Shown in pieces: positions 8,236 to 16,399 of a stretch of 36,840 bases of DNA (position 1 is the stretch's first letter; each line of letters starts with the position of its first letter). The notes under the pieces were generated by a model. It worked only from the letters and a program-made list of their open reading frames with translations, ran no database searches and had not been told where the DNA came from. Location: assembly GCF_028289855.1 (NCBI RefSeq), contig NZ_JAQGKZ010000078.1:1-36840 (forward strand). Direction: 5' to 3'. The position numbers and the translations under genes are program-made. This DNA comes from Sphingomonas bacterium. GTDB lineage: Bacteria > Pseudomonadota > Alphaproteobacteria > Sphingomonadales > Sphingomonadaceae.

Positions 8236-8691
8236 ATGCGCATCTACCTGGTGGTGATCGACGATACGCCCGAGGCCGGGGTCGCGCTGCGTTTTGCCGC
8301 GCGGCGGGCGGTCAAGACCGGCGGCGGGGTTGAGATCCTCGCGCTGCTGCCGCCGCAGGAATTCATCGCGTTCGGTGGCGTCCAGGCGACGATCGAGGAG
8401 GAAGCACGGCTCCATGCCGAAGCATTGGTCGCGGGCGCGGCGGGGACGTTGCTCGAGGAATCGGGATTGAAGCCGTCGATCACCGTGCGCGAAGGCGACG
8501 GGCCGAAGATCATCCTCGACATGATCGCAGCCAATCCGGACATCGCCGCTTTGGTGCTCGGTGCGGCGGCGAGCGGCGCCCCCGGTCCGCTGGTCGCGCA
8601 CTTCGCCGGTGCCGATTCGGGCAAACTGACCGTGCCGATCATGATCGTGCCGGGGAGTCTGGACCGCGAGGCGATCGACCGGTTGAGCTAG
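8236..8691 (+). CDS. Universal stress protein (UspA family)
   Basis: A 152-aa single Usp domain. MRIYLVVIDDTPEAGVALRFAARRA at the N terminus gives the first strand and the conserved aspartates. VLGAAASGAPGPLVAHF and LTVPIMIVPG near the C terminus match the nucleotide-loop region, although the canonical GxxGxxGS pattern is altered. UspA proteins bind ATP or act as stress-survival factors. I chose the ATG at 8236 because AAGGGG lies just upstream; an in-frame GTG at 8164 falls inside the inverted repeat. It is nine bases ahead of the M28 peptidase gene and is probably co-transcribed with it. Confidence 0.88.
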   Translation: MRIYLVVIDDTPEAGVALRFAARRAVKTGGGVEILALLPPQEFIAFGGVQATIEEEARLHAEALVAGAAGTLLEESGLKPSITVREGDGPKIILDMIAANPDIAALVLGAAASGAPGPLVAHFAGADSGKLTVPIMIVPGSLDREAIDRLS

Positions 8692-8700
8692 GGGAACGAC

Positions 8701-9996
8701 ATGAAGCGCTTATTGCAGACGCCTATCGTCCTGCTCCTCGCCGCCGCGCCGGCAAGTGAGGCACCCTCGCCCGCCGCGATGAAGGCGACGGTCACCGCGC
8801 TCGTCGGTTTCGGCACGCGGCATTCGCTGTCCGATCCGACCGATCCCAAGCGCGGGATCGGCGCGGCGCGCGCCTGGGCGAAGGCGCGGTTCGAGGCGAT
8901 CGGCGCGACGTGCGGCGGGTGCATCACTACCGAGACGATCGCGCGCACCTTCACCGGTCCGCGCGCGCCGAACGGCGTCGAGATCGTTGACGTGCTCGGC
9001 ATCCAGAAGGGCAGCGATCCCAACCGTGTTGTGATCGTCGGCGGGCACATCGATTCGATCGTCGGCGACGTGATGGACTCGAAGGCCGACGCGCCGGGCG
9101 CCAATGACGACGCCTCGGGCGTCGCGGTGGTGCTGGAGGCGGCGCGGCTGCTGTCACGCCACAAGTTCAAGGCGACGATCGTCTATGCCGTCTTCTCGGG
9201 CGAGGAGCAGGGATTGTGGGGCGGCAAATTGCTCGCCGACACCGCCAAGGAACGCGGCTGGCAAGTCAGCGCGATGCTCAACAACGACATCGTCGGCAAT
9301 TCGGTCGGCAAGGACGGCGTGATCGCCAACCGCACCGTCCGCGTTTTTTCCGAGGGCATCCGCAATGTCGAGGATCTCAAGGGCGACCTCGCGCGCCGCG
9401 CCAATGGCGGCGAGGATGACGGCCCCAGCCGCGCGCTCGCCAAGACGATCGACGGGGTGGCGGCGGGAATCCCCGGCGGGCTCGACGCGTTCATCGTGCG
9501 ACGGCCCGACCGCTTCGGGCGCGGCGGCGACCATTTGCCGTTCCTCGAACTCGGCTATCCCGCGGTGCGCTTCACCGTCGCCGCCGAGCGCTGGGACGGC
9601 CAGCACCAGTACGTCCGCACCGAAAAGGGCGTCGCGTACGGCGACACGATCGACAAGATGGACTTCGTCTATCTGTCGAAAGTCGCCGCGATCAACATCG
9701 CGACGATCCGCCGGCTAGCGGGCGCCCCCGCCGCGCCCGAGGGCGTGACGGTCGCCGGCGCGCTGTCGCGCGACACGACGGTGGCGTGGCAAGCGGTGCC
9801 CGGCGCGGTCAAATACCGAGTCCACTGGCGCCGCGCCGATACGCAGACCTGGAGCATGAGCCGCAACGTCCCCGGCGCGACCGAGCTCGTTCTCAAGAAT
9901 GTGCCGATCGACGACAATTTCGTCGGCGTCTCCGCGGTCGCGGCGGACGGGTCGGAGAGCCTCGTGACCTTCGCCGGACCGGCGCCGCGAAAATAG
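8701..9996 (+). CDS. Exported M28-family zinc metallopeptidase
   Basis: A 431-aa aminopeptidase-like protein with a signal peptide (about residues 1-18). The di-zinc ligands of family M28 are all visible: His116-x-Asp118, Asp136/137 in ANDDASG, Glu168-Glu169 in SGEEQG, Asp196 in NNDIVGN and His278 in GGDHLPF. Residues 345-425 resemble a fibronectin type III-like domain (VAWQAVPGAVKYRVHWRR), a common C-terminal add-on in secreted peptidases. It probably works in the periplasm or outside the cell. It follows uspA by nine bases, with a GGGGAA ribosome-binding site, and is followed by a strong hairpin. Confidence 0.92.
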   Translation: MKRLLQTPIVLLLAAAPASEAPSPAAMKATVTALVGFGTRHSLSDPTDPKRGIGAARAWAKARFEAIGATCGGCITTETIARTFTGPRAPNGVEIVDVLGIQKGSDPNRVVIVGGHIDSIVGDVMDSKADAPGANDDASGVAVVLEAARLLSRHKFKATIVYAVFSGEEQGLWGGKLLADTAKERGWQVSAMLNNDIVGNSVGKDGVIANRTVRVFSEGIRNVEDLKGDLARRANGGEDDGPSRALAKTIDGVAAGIPGGLDAFIVRRPDRFGRGGDHLPFLELGYPAVRFTVAAERWDGQHQYVRTEKGVAYGDTIDKMDFVYLSKVAAINIATIRRLAGAPAAPEGVTVAGALSRDTTVAWQAVPGAVKYRVHWRRADTQTWSMSRNVPGATELVLKNVPIDDNFVGVSAVAADGSESLVTFAGPAPRK

Positions 9997-10000
9997 CAAA

Positions 10001-10032
10001 CCGCCCGCCCCCGCTTGCGCGGAGACGGGCGG
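10001..10032. terminator. Hairpin terminator between convergent M28 and RcnB-like genes
   Basis: CCGCCCG (10001-10007) pairs with CGGGCGG (10026-10032), and an inner CCGC-TTGC-GCGG stem sits within the loop. It lies five bases after the M28 stop and 24 bases before the stop of the convergent gene, so it can serve both strands. Short T-rich tracts follow (CTTTCCCC on plus, TTTGCTATTTTC on minus) rather than a long U run. Confidence 0.75.
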
Positions 10033-10056
10033 CTTTCCCCCTTCAAGGGTTAAGGC

Positions 10057-11082
10057 TCAGCTGCCGAGGATCGGCCGCGGCGCGCAGCTGCAGCGCGGCC
10101 GCCACTTGCGGACCGGCTTGCGCCAAACCTTCTTGGCGACATAGCGGCGCTCATAGATATATTCGGTCGTCGTCGTCGTGGTGGTCGTCACCGCGCCCGG
10201 CATGGTGACCGTCACGGTCGAACCTGGCGTGACATAATAGGTCTCGCCATACGCAATACGCGGCGGCGGGCCCATCGGCGGCGGACCACCGGCATAACCA
10301 CCCCCGGAGTATCCCCCGCCGGTCGTGTACGTGTAGGTCTGTGTGCTGCTCGAACCATTATAGCCCGGGCCACCATAACCTGGCGCCGGATAGGGCGCGC
10401 CATAGCCCGGTCCAGGACCCTGCGGCGCCGGATAGCCGGCGGGCGGATAGCCGCGGCCGTCGCTGAACCCGGCATCGTCCTCATCATAGGCCGAGCCGCC
10501 CTGATAGCGGTCCCAATCGACGTTGCCGATCGAGTCATAGACTTGGCCGTATTGGTCGATCAGCACCGCGTCGTTATAATAACGCGACCAGTAATAGCCC
10601 GAGGGCGGCGCGCCCAGGCCGAACATCTGCCAATCGTTGATGATGTAATTGGGCGAGACCCAATAGCTTGGCAGCCGCTTGCCGCGCTTGACGCGGACAT
10701 ACGAGTTCCAGCCGCCCGGCGCCTGGACGCCAGCCCACCAGAAACCGCCGATCCGGCCGCCCCAGCGGCTGCGGCCGTTCCATTGCCCGCGATTGCCGCC
10801 GTTCCACTGGCCACCGCCTTGCCATTGACCGCCACCGTTCCAGCCACCCGGATTGGGCCGGGGCATCGGCTGCGGATTGGGGCGCGGCGCGCCCTGCCAG
10901 CTGCCGCGATTGGGGCGCGGCATCGGCATCGGTTTGGGCATCGGCATCGGCTGCCCTTGCGGCGGCATCGGCATTGGCATCGGCATCGGAGGCTTGCCGC
11001 GCGGCCCGATTCGCTGCGCGTCTGCGGCGGTTCCGCCAAAGGCCATCGTCGCCACAACCGCAGCAATCATAAGGGTTCGCAT
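10057..11082 (-). CDS. RcnB-like secreted protein with Pro-Met-rich segment
   Basis: A 341-aa protein with a signal peptide (residues 1-22, ending TAADAQ). Next comes a low-complexity stretch of PMP units at about residues 33-57, a WNGG/QWQGG repeat region (about 60-108) and an RcnB domain at about 120-190, recognised by LPSYWVSPNYIINDWQMFGL and VLIDQYGQVYDS. The C-terminal half is Gly/Pro/Tyr-rich and ends in a run of Thr, then a basic tail with CSC. E. coli RcnB is a periplasmic protein in nickel/cobalt homeostasis; a metal role here is inference. The start at 11082 has CAGGGAG upstream and leaves a proper signal peptide, unlike the longer frame. Confidence 0.85.
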   Translation of the reverse strand: MRTLMIAAVVATMAFGGTAADAQRIGPRGKPPMPMPMPMPPQGQPMPMPKPMPMPRPNRGSWQGAPRPNPQPMPRPNPGGWNGGGQWQGGGQWNGGNRGQWNGRSRWGGRIGGFWWAGVQAPGGWNSYVRVKRGKRLPSYWVSPNYIINDWQMFGLGAPPSGYYWSRYYNDAVLIDQYGQVYDSIGNVDWDRYQGGSAYDEDDAGFSDGRGYPPAGYPAPQGPGPGYGAPYPAPGYGGPGYNGSSSTQTYTYTTGGGYSGGGYAGGPPPMGPPPRIAYGETYYVTPGSTVTVTMPGAVTTTTTTTTEYIYERRYVAKKVWRKPVRKWRPRCSCAPRPILGS

Positions 11083-11215
11083 GGTTAACACTCCCTGTTC
11101 CGCACCGCCGACGTTAACCAACGCCGCTCGACCGTTCATGGATCGTGTTACCAAAAGCCGCGGTTTTCCGCCAGTTTCGCGGGCGTTCGAATCGCGTCCC
11201 GTTCTGGATCAGGAA

Positions 11216-11701
11216 TCAGGCGTTAACCCTGTCGCTTAACATCCGTGCGATCGCCTCCACGCCGGCGGCGTCTTCGGCATCGAAGCGCGCCGGCGTCGGG
11301 CTGTCGAGATCGATCACCGCGATCACTCGGCCGCCTGCGAGGATCGGTACGACGAGTTCGGACCGGCTGGCCGCATCGCATGCGATATGGCCGGGAAACG
11401 CGTAGACATCCTCGACCAGTTGAGTCGCGCTGGTCGCAGCGGCGGTGCCGCACACACCCTTGCCGATCGGGATGCGGATGCACGCCGCCTTGCCCATGAA
11501 CGGCCCGAGCACGAGCTCGTCACCGATGGTGCGGTAGAAGCCCGCCCAATTCAGATCGGGAAGGTATTCCCACAGGATCGCGGCCGTATTGGCCATGTTA
11601 GCGACCGCATCGGGCTCGCCCGCGGTGATCGCGTCGATCGCCGAGAGCACATCGCTGTAGAGGTCGGGCTTGGAATCCGAAGCGACTTCAAAGGCGTACA
11701 T
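11216..11701 (-). CDS. msrC: Free methionine-R-sulfoxide reductase (GAF domain)
   Basis: A 161-aa single GAF domain that reduces free methionine-R-sulfoxide, with electrons from thioredoxin. The three catalytic/resolving cysteines are present as Cys74, Cys84 and Cys108 (ACIRIP, GVCGTA, HIACDA), with the same relative spacing as in the E. coli enzyme. The ELVVPI and DLDSP strands are conserved. I chose the start at 11701 because GGAAGGAAGAGA precedes it; the longer frame runs into a REP-like repeat. It lies downstream of arfB and the RluA-type gene on the same strand. Confidence 0.92.
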   Translation of the reverse strand: MYAFEVASDSKPDLYSDVLSAIDAITAGEPDAVANMANTAAILWEYLPDLNWAGFYRTIGDELVLGPFMGKAACIRIPIGKGVCGTAAATSATQLVEDVYAFPGHIACDAASRSELVVPILAGGRVIAVIDLDSPTPARFDAEDAAGVEAIARMLSDRVNA

Positions 11702-11710
11702 TCTCTTCCT

Positions 11711-11746
11711 TCCGTCACCCTGAACTCGTTTCAGGGTCCACCGCGC
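11711..11746. repeat. REP-like palindromic element, copy 1 of an inverted pair
   Basis: A 36-bp element with a stem ACCCTGAA/TTCAGGGT around a CTCGT loop, flanked by TCCGTC and CCACCGCGC. It is the inverse of the element at 11770-11805. The stem bases differ between the copies but remain paired, which argues for selection on structure. It lies just upstream of the msrC start, within its leader. Confidence 0.8.
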
Positions 11747-11769
11747 AGCAAGCGATGACATCATTTGCG

Positions 11770-11805
11770 GCGCGATGGATGCTGAAACAAGTTCAGCATG
11801 ACGGA
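11770..11805. repeat. REP-like palindromic element, copy 2 of an inverted pair
   Basis: A 36-bp element in reverse orientation to 11711-11746, with a stem GCTGAA/TTCAGC (extended ATGCTGAA/TTCAGCAT) around ACAAG. It shares the flanking TCCGTCA and CGCGC with its partner. The pair fills the 109-bp gap between arfB and msrC, the usual position for REP/BIME elements. Confidence 0.8.
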
Positions 11806-11810
11806 AACAG

Positions 11811-12236
11811 CTACTCGAACCTCACTTTTCCCCGCCCCGCCTTCACCGTGCTGCGCCCCTTCTTTTCGTCGACCCGCCGCGCCTTCGCCGCCTTGCTCGG
11901 CCTGGTCGGCCGGCGTTTCTTCGGCACGATCGTCGCCTCGCGGATCAGGTCGAACAGGCGTTCGCGCACCTCCTGCCGGTTGAGCATCTGCGACCGCGCG
12001 CCCTCGCTGCGCAGCACCAGCACCCCGTCGTTGGTCATCCGCGACCCCGCGAGCGACGCCAGCCGGTTCTTCACGGCCTCGGGCAGATTGGGCGAGCTGG
12101 CCACGTCGAACCGTAGGATCACCGCGCTGTCGGTGGTGTTGACGTGCTGACCGCCGGCGCCGCCCGACCGCGTGAAGCTTTCGTCGAGCTCGTCGCTGTC
12201 GATGCCGATCGATCGGGTGACGGGGATCATCGGCAT
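11811..12236 (-). CDS. arfB: Alternative ribosome-rescue factor / peptidyl-tRNA hydrolase ArfB
   Basis: A 141-aa protein that frees stalled ribosomes by hydrolysing peptidyl-tRNA in the P site. The catalytic GGQ is at residues 28-30 inside SGGAGGQHVN, as in class I release factors. The basic C-terminal tail (KKRRPTRPSKAAKARR...KGRSTVKAGRGK) is the part that enters the empty mRNA channel. There is no codon-recognition domain, as expected. The start could be 12236 or the in-frame ATG at 12230. It is 15 bases after the pseudouridine synthase gene and probably in one transcript with it. Confidence 0.93.
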   Translation of the reverse strand: MPMIPVTRSIGIDSDELDESFTRSGGAGGQHVNTTDSAVILRFDVASSPNLPEAVKNRLASLAGSRMTNDGVLVLRSEGARSQMLNRQEVRERLFDLIREATIVPKKRRPTRPSKAAKARRVDEKKGRSTVKAGRGKVRFE

Positions 12237-12251
12237 GTCCGATCGGCCCGA

Positions 12252-12923
12252 TTATGCCTGCTGCTCCAGCGCGTCGCCGAACCCGGCTTTCGCGAACCGC
12301 TCGGGCAATGGCGCCTTGGCTTCGATCGGCTCCTTGCCCGCGCGCGGGATGGTCAGCTCAGCGGCGTGGAGCAGCATGCCGATCGGGTCGGCCTTGCCGT
12401 ATACCGGGTCGCCGACCACCGCGACGCCCAATCCTTCGAGCGCATGGACGCGGATCTGGTGCGTGCGCCCGGTTTCGGGCCGGAACTCGACCAACGTCCG
12501 CCCGTCTTGCTGACGCAGAGCTTTCCACCCGGTGCGCGCCGACTTGCCCTCTGGCGAGCCGGTCATGCGCCACCCCGTTTCCCGCGTGGAAACCTTGGCG
12601 AGCGGAAGGTCGATCATCCCCTCCCCTTCGACCAACCCCTCAAGCACAGCGATGTACCGCTTCTGCACGAGATGCTGTTCGAACGCTTGCTGGAACCTGG
12701 CGTGCGCCTTCGGGTTGCGCGACAGCAACAGGCAGCCCGACGTATCCTGATCGAGCCGGTGAACCGCCACCGGCCAGCGCTTGAACCCGAAGGTCAGGCT
12801 GTCGAGATGGTTTTCCAGGCTAAGCGCGCCGCTGCGCGGGCGATCGACCGGCAAGCCCGCGGGCTTGTCGATGACGAGCGCCTCGCCGTCGAGAAAAAGA
12901 ACTCGGTCCAAAAGCATAGGCAT
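12252..12923 (-). CDS. RluA-family RNA pseudouridine synthase
   Basis: A 223-aa enzyme that isomerises uridine to pseudouridine in rRNA or tRNA. HRLDQDTSG (residues 55-63) holds the catalytic Asp58. RPETGRTHQIRVH and VVGDPVYG are the other family motifs. There is no N-terminal S4 domain, so it belongs to the short RluA-like group; the exact target cannot be read from the sequence. AAGG lies eight bases before the second ATG (12917) and only two before the first, so the true start may be 12917. Confidence 0.9.
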   Translation of the reverse strand: MPMLLDRVLFLDGEALVIDKPAGLPVDRPRSGALSLENHLDSLTFGFKRWPVAVHRLDQDTSGCLLLSRNPKAHARFQQAFEQHLVQKRYIAVLEGLVEGEGMIDLPLAKVSTRETGWRMTGSPEGKSARTGWKALRQQDGRTLVEFRPETGRTHQIRVHALEGLGVAVVGDPVYGKADPIGMLLHAAELTIPRAGKEPIEAKAPLPERFAKAGFGDALEQQA

Positions 12924-12983
12924 CGCCTTGCCAGTACGAAGCCATCGACGCTAGCCTCCAGAAGCTGAGATAGGACCCGAACT

Positions 12984-13868
12984 ATGCGCTGGCTTGTCGG
13001 ACTGATGGTCTTTTGCTTTCTCACCGTCGGCGCCTTGGCTGCCGGACCCAAGTTTCCCGACGATTATACGCGTCGCGATGCGGCATATGAGAAAGCAATC
13101 ACCGGGAATGGCGACGAACCTGTGCTCAATCACTTGCCATACAAGAGCGAGCCCGAGCCAGCGGCGCTTAATACCAAACCCGAACTTTGGGGCGTCGATC
13201 GACGTAGCAAGCCGCGCCTGTGCCAACTCCTGCCCGAACCTAAAAAGGCCCTCATCGGTCTGCTTGCATACGTGAATGCCCAAAAGCTTGACGACGGGCG
13301 AAAGTTGTTTGCCTATTCGTGCTACCGCCGCATAAACGACCAAATCGACCTCTTTTGTTCAGCGGACGGCCATCCAGGATGGTGCCGGAAGCCCGAGGAT
13401 CGAGCGAAATCGTCAGCACCGTCCAGATACAGCGAGCATGCGACAGGCTACACGCTTGATTTTACGACCTGCAAAACCGTCGGACTCAAGAATACGCCTT
13501 CCGACTGCGGCGAATTGACTGAAGATTTCGCCGGCACATCCGCGGGACAAGTGTTGGCAACTGTGGCTGGCCAGTACGGGTTCGAATTGTCGTTCCCTTG
13601 CGCGGAATTTGGCATCACTATCGACGGCAAGCAGAAGTGCAAAAAGACGCGCCAAGGCGTCACCTATGAGCCGTGGCATTGGCGCTGGGTTGGAGCGAAC
13701 GGGTCAGCCAAAACCACAGAAGATTTGCCAGCAGGCGCAGTTGATGCGCGCAAGATTTTCGCGCGGGCGCGCAAGTGCTTTGCCGCAGTGCCGGGGATAG
13801 ATCCCGTACCGTTAGGCGCGTCCGAGACAGATTTGTCGTTTGAGTGTCCGCCCCCCTACGACCGATAG
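12984..13868 (+). CDS. Exported M15 (VanY-like) peptidase, first of a tandem pair
   Basis: A 294-aa protein with a signal peptide (residues 1-20, ending ALAA). The M15B zinc-peptidase motifs are SEHATGYTLDF (His152, Asp159) and YEPWHWRWVG (Glu229, His232), the signature of D,D-carboxypeptidases and D,D-dipeptidases acting on peptidoglycan. It has nine or more cysteines after the signal (for example SCYRR, FCSADG, WCRK, TTCKT, SDCGE), suggesting periplasmic disulfides. Its base composition is visibly less GC-biased than the surrounding genes and its third positions are mixed, hinting at separate ancestry. A paralogue follows on the same strand. Confidence 0.86.
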   Translation: MRWLVGLMVFCFLTVGALAAGPKFPDDYTRRDAAYEKAITGNGDEPVLNHLPYKSEPEPAALNTKPELWGVDRRSKPRLCQLLPEPKKALIGLLAYVNAQKLDDGRKLFAYSCYRRINDQIDLFCSADGHPGWCRKPEDRAKSSAPSRYSEHATGYTLDFTTCKTVGLKNTPSDCGELTEDFAGTSAGQVLATVAGQYGFELSFPCAEFGITIDGKQKCKKTRQGVTYEPWHWRWVGANGSAKTTEDLPAGAVDARKIFARARKCFAAVPGIDPVPLGASETDLSFECPPPYDR

Positions 13869-13933
13869 CGCGCTTGCGCCACGCCGCATCCATATGCCAG
13901 TGACTCTGCCGGTTTTCGTGGTGGAGCGTGTCG

Positions 13934-14707
13934 ATGCGGGTTCGGTGGTTGGCGTGGTTGTTGATGATGGCGCCAGCCGCCGCGACCGCGCTCACCCCCG
14001 TCACGCTGTGCCCCGGCCAAACTGTCGAGCCGATGCCCGACGGGCGCATGCTCGGCCACCTGCCCTACCCCGAGGCCAACCCCGCCGATCTGGTCACGAT
14101 CCCCGGCGATTTCGGTGTCGGGCGCCCGTGCGTGATGCACCGCGACGCCGCCGCGGCGATGGCGCAGTTGCTAGCCGCCGCCGACCTGGTGCCCGCGGTC
14201 AAGGGCAAGCTGCGCGGCGTGTCGTGCTTTCGCACCGTCGAGCGCCAGCGCCAGATTTTCTGCAGCCAGATCGGCCCCAGGAAACGCTGCGCCAACGCCG
14301 CAGAGCGCGCCAAAAGCTCCGGGCCTCCGGGCTATAGCGAGCATGCTACCGGCTACGCGCTCGATTTCGGCATCCGCCCGCTCACGCAGCGCTGCGGCGA
14401 CGTCAGCGATTGCATCGCGCGAACCCCGCCCGGTCAATGGCTACTTCAGCATGCCGCAGAATTCGGCTTCGAACTGTCGTTTCCGCCAGGCAATGCCCAG
14501 GGTGTAACGTGGGAACCATGGCACTGGCGCTGGGTCGGCATCAGCGTGACCGCGCCCGGCGCCGCGACCGCGCGCGCGCTGTTCGCCACCGCGCGCACGC
14601 GCTTTCCCGGGTTCCCGCGCATCGACGACCTGGCGATCCCGCCGATCTGGCGCGCCGTCATCGCACCGGCGCCGAACCCCAGTCCGGGACCGATCTGGCC
14701 CAAATAA
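13934..14707 (+). CDS. Exported M15 (VanY-like) peptidase, second of a tandem pair
   Basis: A 257-aa protein with a signal peptide (residues 1-20). The motifs SEHATGYALDF (His137, Asp144) and WEPWHWRWVG (Glu194, His197) match the upstream gene almost exactly, as do FGFELSFP and the SCxR/FC cysteine pattern. It is a clear paralogue but has the high-GC codon use of the rest of the window. It probably trims peptidoglycan stem peptides. The ATG at 13934 is preferred over the GTG at 13928 because GGAG lies seven bases before it. A proline-rich tail (APAPNPSPGPIWPK) ends the protein. tRNA-Ala follows. Confidence 0.86.
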   Translation: MRVRWLAWLLMMAPAAATALTPVTLCPGQTVEPMPDGRMLGHLPYPEANPADLVTIPGDFGVGRPCVMHRDAAAAMAQLLAAADLVPAVKGKLRGVSCFRTVERQRQIFCSQIGPRKRCANAAERAKSSGPPGYSEHATGYALDFGIRPLTQRCGDVSDCIARTPPGQWLLQHAAEFGFELSFPPGNAQGVTWEPWHWRWVGISVTAPGAATARALFATARTRFPGFPRIDDLAIPPIWRAVIAPAPNPSPGPIWPK

Positions 14708-14808
14708 CGTGCCACGCGCACGCCGAGAGGCGCGTGTTGCAAAGGCTCAAATTGGTCGTTAGAGGCCACCGCTCCCGAGGGGCCGAAGCGCCTTTTCGGG
14801 GGTGGAGC

Positions 14809-14884
14809 GGGGCTGTAGCTCAGATGGGAGAGCGCTGCAATCGCACTGCAGAGGTCAGGGGTTCGATTCCCCTCAGCTCCACCA
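14809..14884 (+). tRNA. tRNA-Ala, anticodon CGC
   Basis: A complete cloverleaf of 76 bases. The acceptor GGGGCTG pairs with CAGCTCC (one G-U pair), the D arm is GCTC/GAGC, the anticodon stem CTGCA/TGCAG encloses ATCGCAC, and the T arm contains GTTCGATTC. The anticodon CGC (14842-14844) reads GCG, an abundant codon in this GC-rich genome. The 3' CCA is encoded. No attachment-site duplication or integrase gene is next to it. Confidence 0.96.
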
Positions 14885-15005
14885 AACCTCGCGGTGAGAT
14901 CGCCATCCGTAAACCAAGCCGCTCGTCCGGCCACATCAACGATATTTATTGTGCGCTGCAACATAATCGCCGATAGTCCGTTGGGCCGGCGATGGAGAAG
15001 CACAC

Positions 15006-15401
15006 ATGACGTCACCTACCAATCCGTTCGGCCGGCTGACGGCGGTCGCGTTCGATACCTGGCGGCTGTCGCTCCAGGTCACCGAGACGATGGTCGCATC
15101 GCAAGCCGTGATCGGGGCGCGCATGAGGATGCTGGGCGCCGGGATGGGCGACTCGCGTAAAATCCCGTTCGCGGAGTTCGGCCGGCTGATCCCGGAGAAG
15201 ACGAGCGCGTTCGGTAAGGCCAACGCCGGCGCGTCGCGCGCGTTGGCGGGGAAGCATGCGGTGACCGACCTGAAAGCCGCGCTGATCGACGACGGCATGA
15301 CGATGCTGGACTGGTGGGAACGATCGCTCAGCGTCGCCAGCGCGTGGTGGCTTCCGATCCACGCTCAGGCGACCGCCAACGCCCGGCGCTTGTCGGCCTA
15401 A
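15006..15401 (+). CDS. Hypothetical alpha-helical protein (phasin-like appearance)
   Basis: A 131-aa soluble protein without signal peptide or membrane segment. It is mostly predicted helix, with a tryptophan-rich C-terminal part (DWWERSLSVASAWWLPIHAQ). That amphipathic, coiled look recalls phasins, the small proteins coating polyhydroxyalkanoate granules, but I cannot confirm the family. A GGAGAAG ribosome-binding site precedes the ATG. It is isolated between tRNA-Ala and a convergent glutathione transferase gene. Confidence 0.68.
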   Translation: MTSPTNPFGRLTAVAFDTWRLSLQVTETMVASQAVIGARMRMLGAGMGDSRKIPFAEFGRLIPEKTSAFGKANAGASRALAGKHAVTDLKAALIDDGMTMLDWWERSLSVASAWWLPIHAQATANARRLSA

Positions 15402-15427
15402 CCGACCTCAGGCCGCTGGCGACCGGC

Positions 15428-16306
15428 TTATTCGGCCGGCGCCAGCTTGTCCTGCGTCTTCGTGTCGAAATCGCTCGCGTCGTGGCGTTCGTGGAGCTGG
15501 CTCGCGGGGTCGCCCATCGCGCGGTTGACCATGCGGCCGCGCTTGACCGCGGGGCGCTCGCCGATCCGGTCGGTCCAGCGGATGACGTTCGTGTAATCCT
15601 GGACCGACAGGAATTCGCCGGCTTCGTACACCAGCCCCTTCACCAGCGCGCCGTACCACGGCCATGTCGCCATATCGGCGATCGAATAGTCCGCCCCGCC
15701 GAGATACTCGCTCTCGCCCAACCGGCGGTCGAGCACGTCCAACTGCCGCTTCACTTCCATCGCATAGCGGTCGATCGCATATTCGATCTTCAACGGGGCA
15801 TAAGCGTAGAAATGCCCGAACCCGCCACCCAGGAACGGCGCGCTGCCCATCTGCCACATCAGCCACGACAGCACCTCGGCGCGTTTGGCCGGATCGGTCG
15901 GCAGGAATGCGCCGAATTTCTCGGCGAGATGAATCAGGATCGCGCCCGATTCGAACACGCGGATCGGCGCGGCGGGGTCGCTATGATCGACCAAGGCAGG
16001 GATTTTGGAATTGGGATTGGCGGCAACGAACCCGCTGCCGAACTGGTCGCCGTCGCGGATGTTGATCAGCCAGGCATCGTATTCCGCACCGGCGTGCCCC
16101 GCCGCGAGCAACTCCTCGAGCATAACCGTCACCTTCACCCCGTTCGGCGTGCCGAGCGAGTAAAGCTGCAGCGGGTGCTTGCCGACGGGCAATTCCTTGT
16201 CGTGCGTCGCGCCGGCGATAGGGCGATTAATGTTGGCAAACTGGCCGCCATTGTCCTTGTTCCACGTCCACACCTTGGGCGGCACATAGTCGGTCGGGTC
16301 GGTCAT
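15428..16306 (-). CDS. yghU: Glutathione transferase / disulfide-bond oxidoreductase, YghU type
   Basis: A 292-aa cytoplasmic protein of the Nu-class glutathione transferases. The N-terminal extension (VWTWNKDNGGQFANINRP) and the thioredoxin-fold segment LYSLGTPNGVKVTVMLEE (active-site Thr-Pro-Asn) are typical of YghU/YfcG, which bind two glutathiones and reduce disulfides and organic peroxides. NPNSKIPALVD and FESGAILIHLAEKFG bind glutathione. The C-terminal helical domain is complete. The length equals the family norm. A GGAGCC ribosome-binding site precedes the ATG. Confidence 0.93.
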   Translation of the reverse strand: MTDPTDYVPPKVWTWNKDNGGQFANINRPIAGATHDKELPVGKHPLQLYSLGTPNGVKVTVMLEELLAAGHAGAEYDAWLINIRDGDQFGSGFVAANPNSKIPALVDHSDPAAPIRVFESGAILIHLAEKFGAFLPTDPAKRAEVLSWLMWQMGSAPFLGGGFGHFYAYAPLKIEYAIDRYAMEVKRQLDVLDRRLGESEYLGGADYSIADMATWPWYGALVKGLVYEAGEFLSVQDYTNVIRWTDRIGERPAVKRGRMVNRAMGDPASQLHERHDASDFDTKTQDKLAPAE

Positions 16307-16399
16307 GGATGGCTCCTTCGCTGGATGCGGCGAAGATAGGAGCGCGATGTGCGTTCGATAAGGGCGGAACGATTCGGACGCGTTTCGAATTGGACTTTC

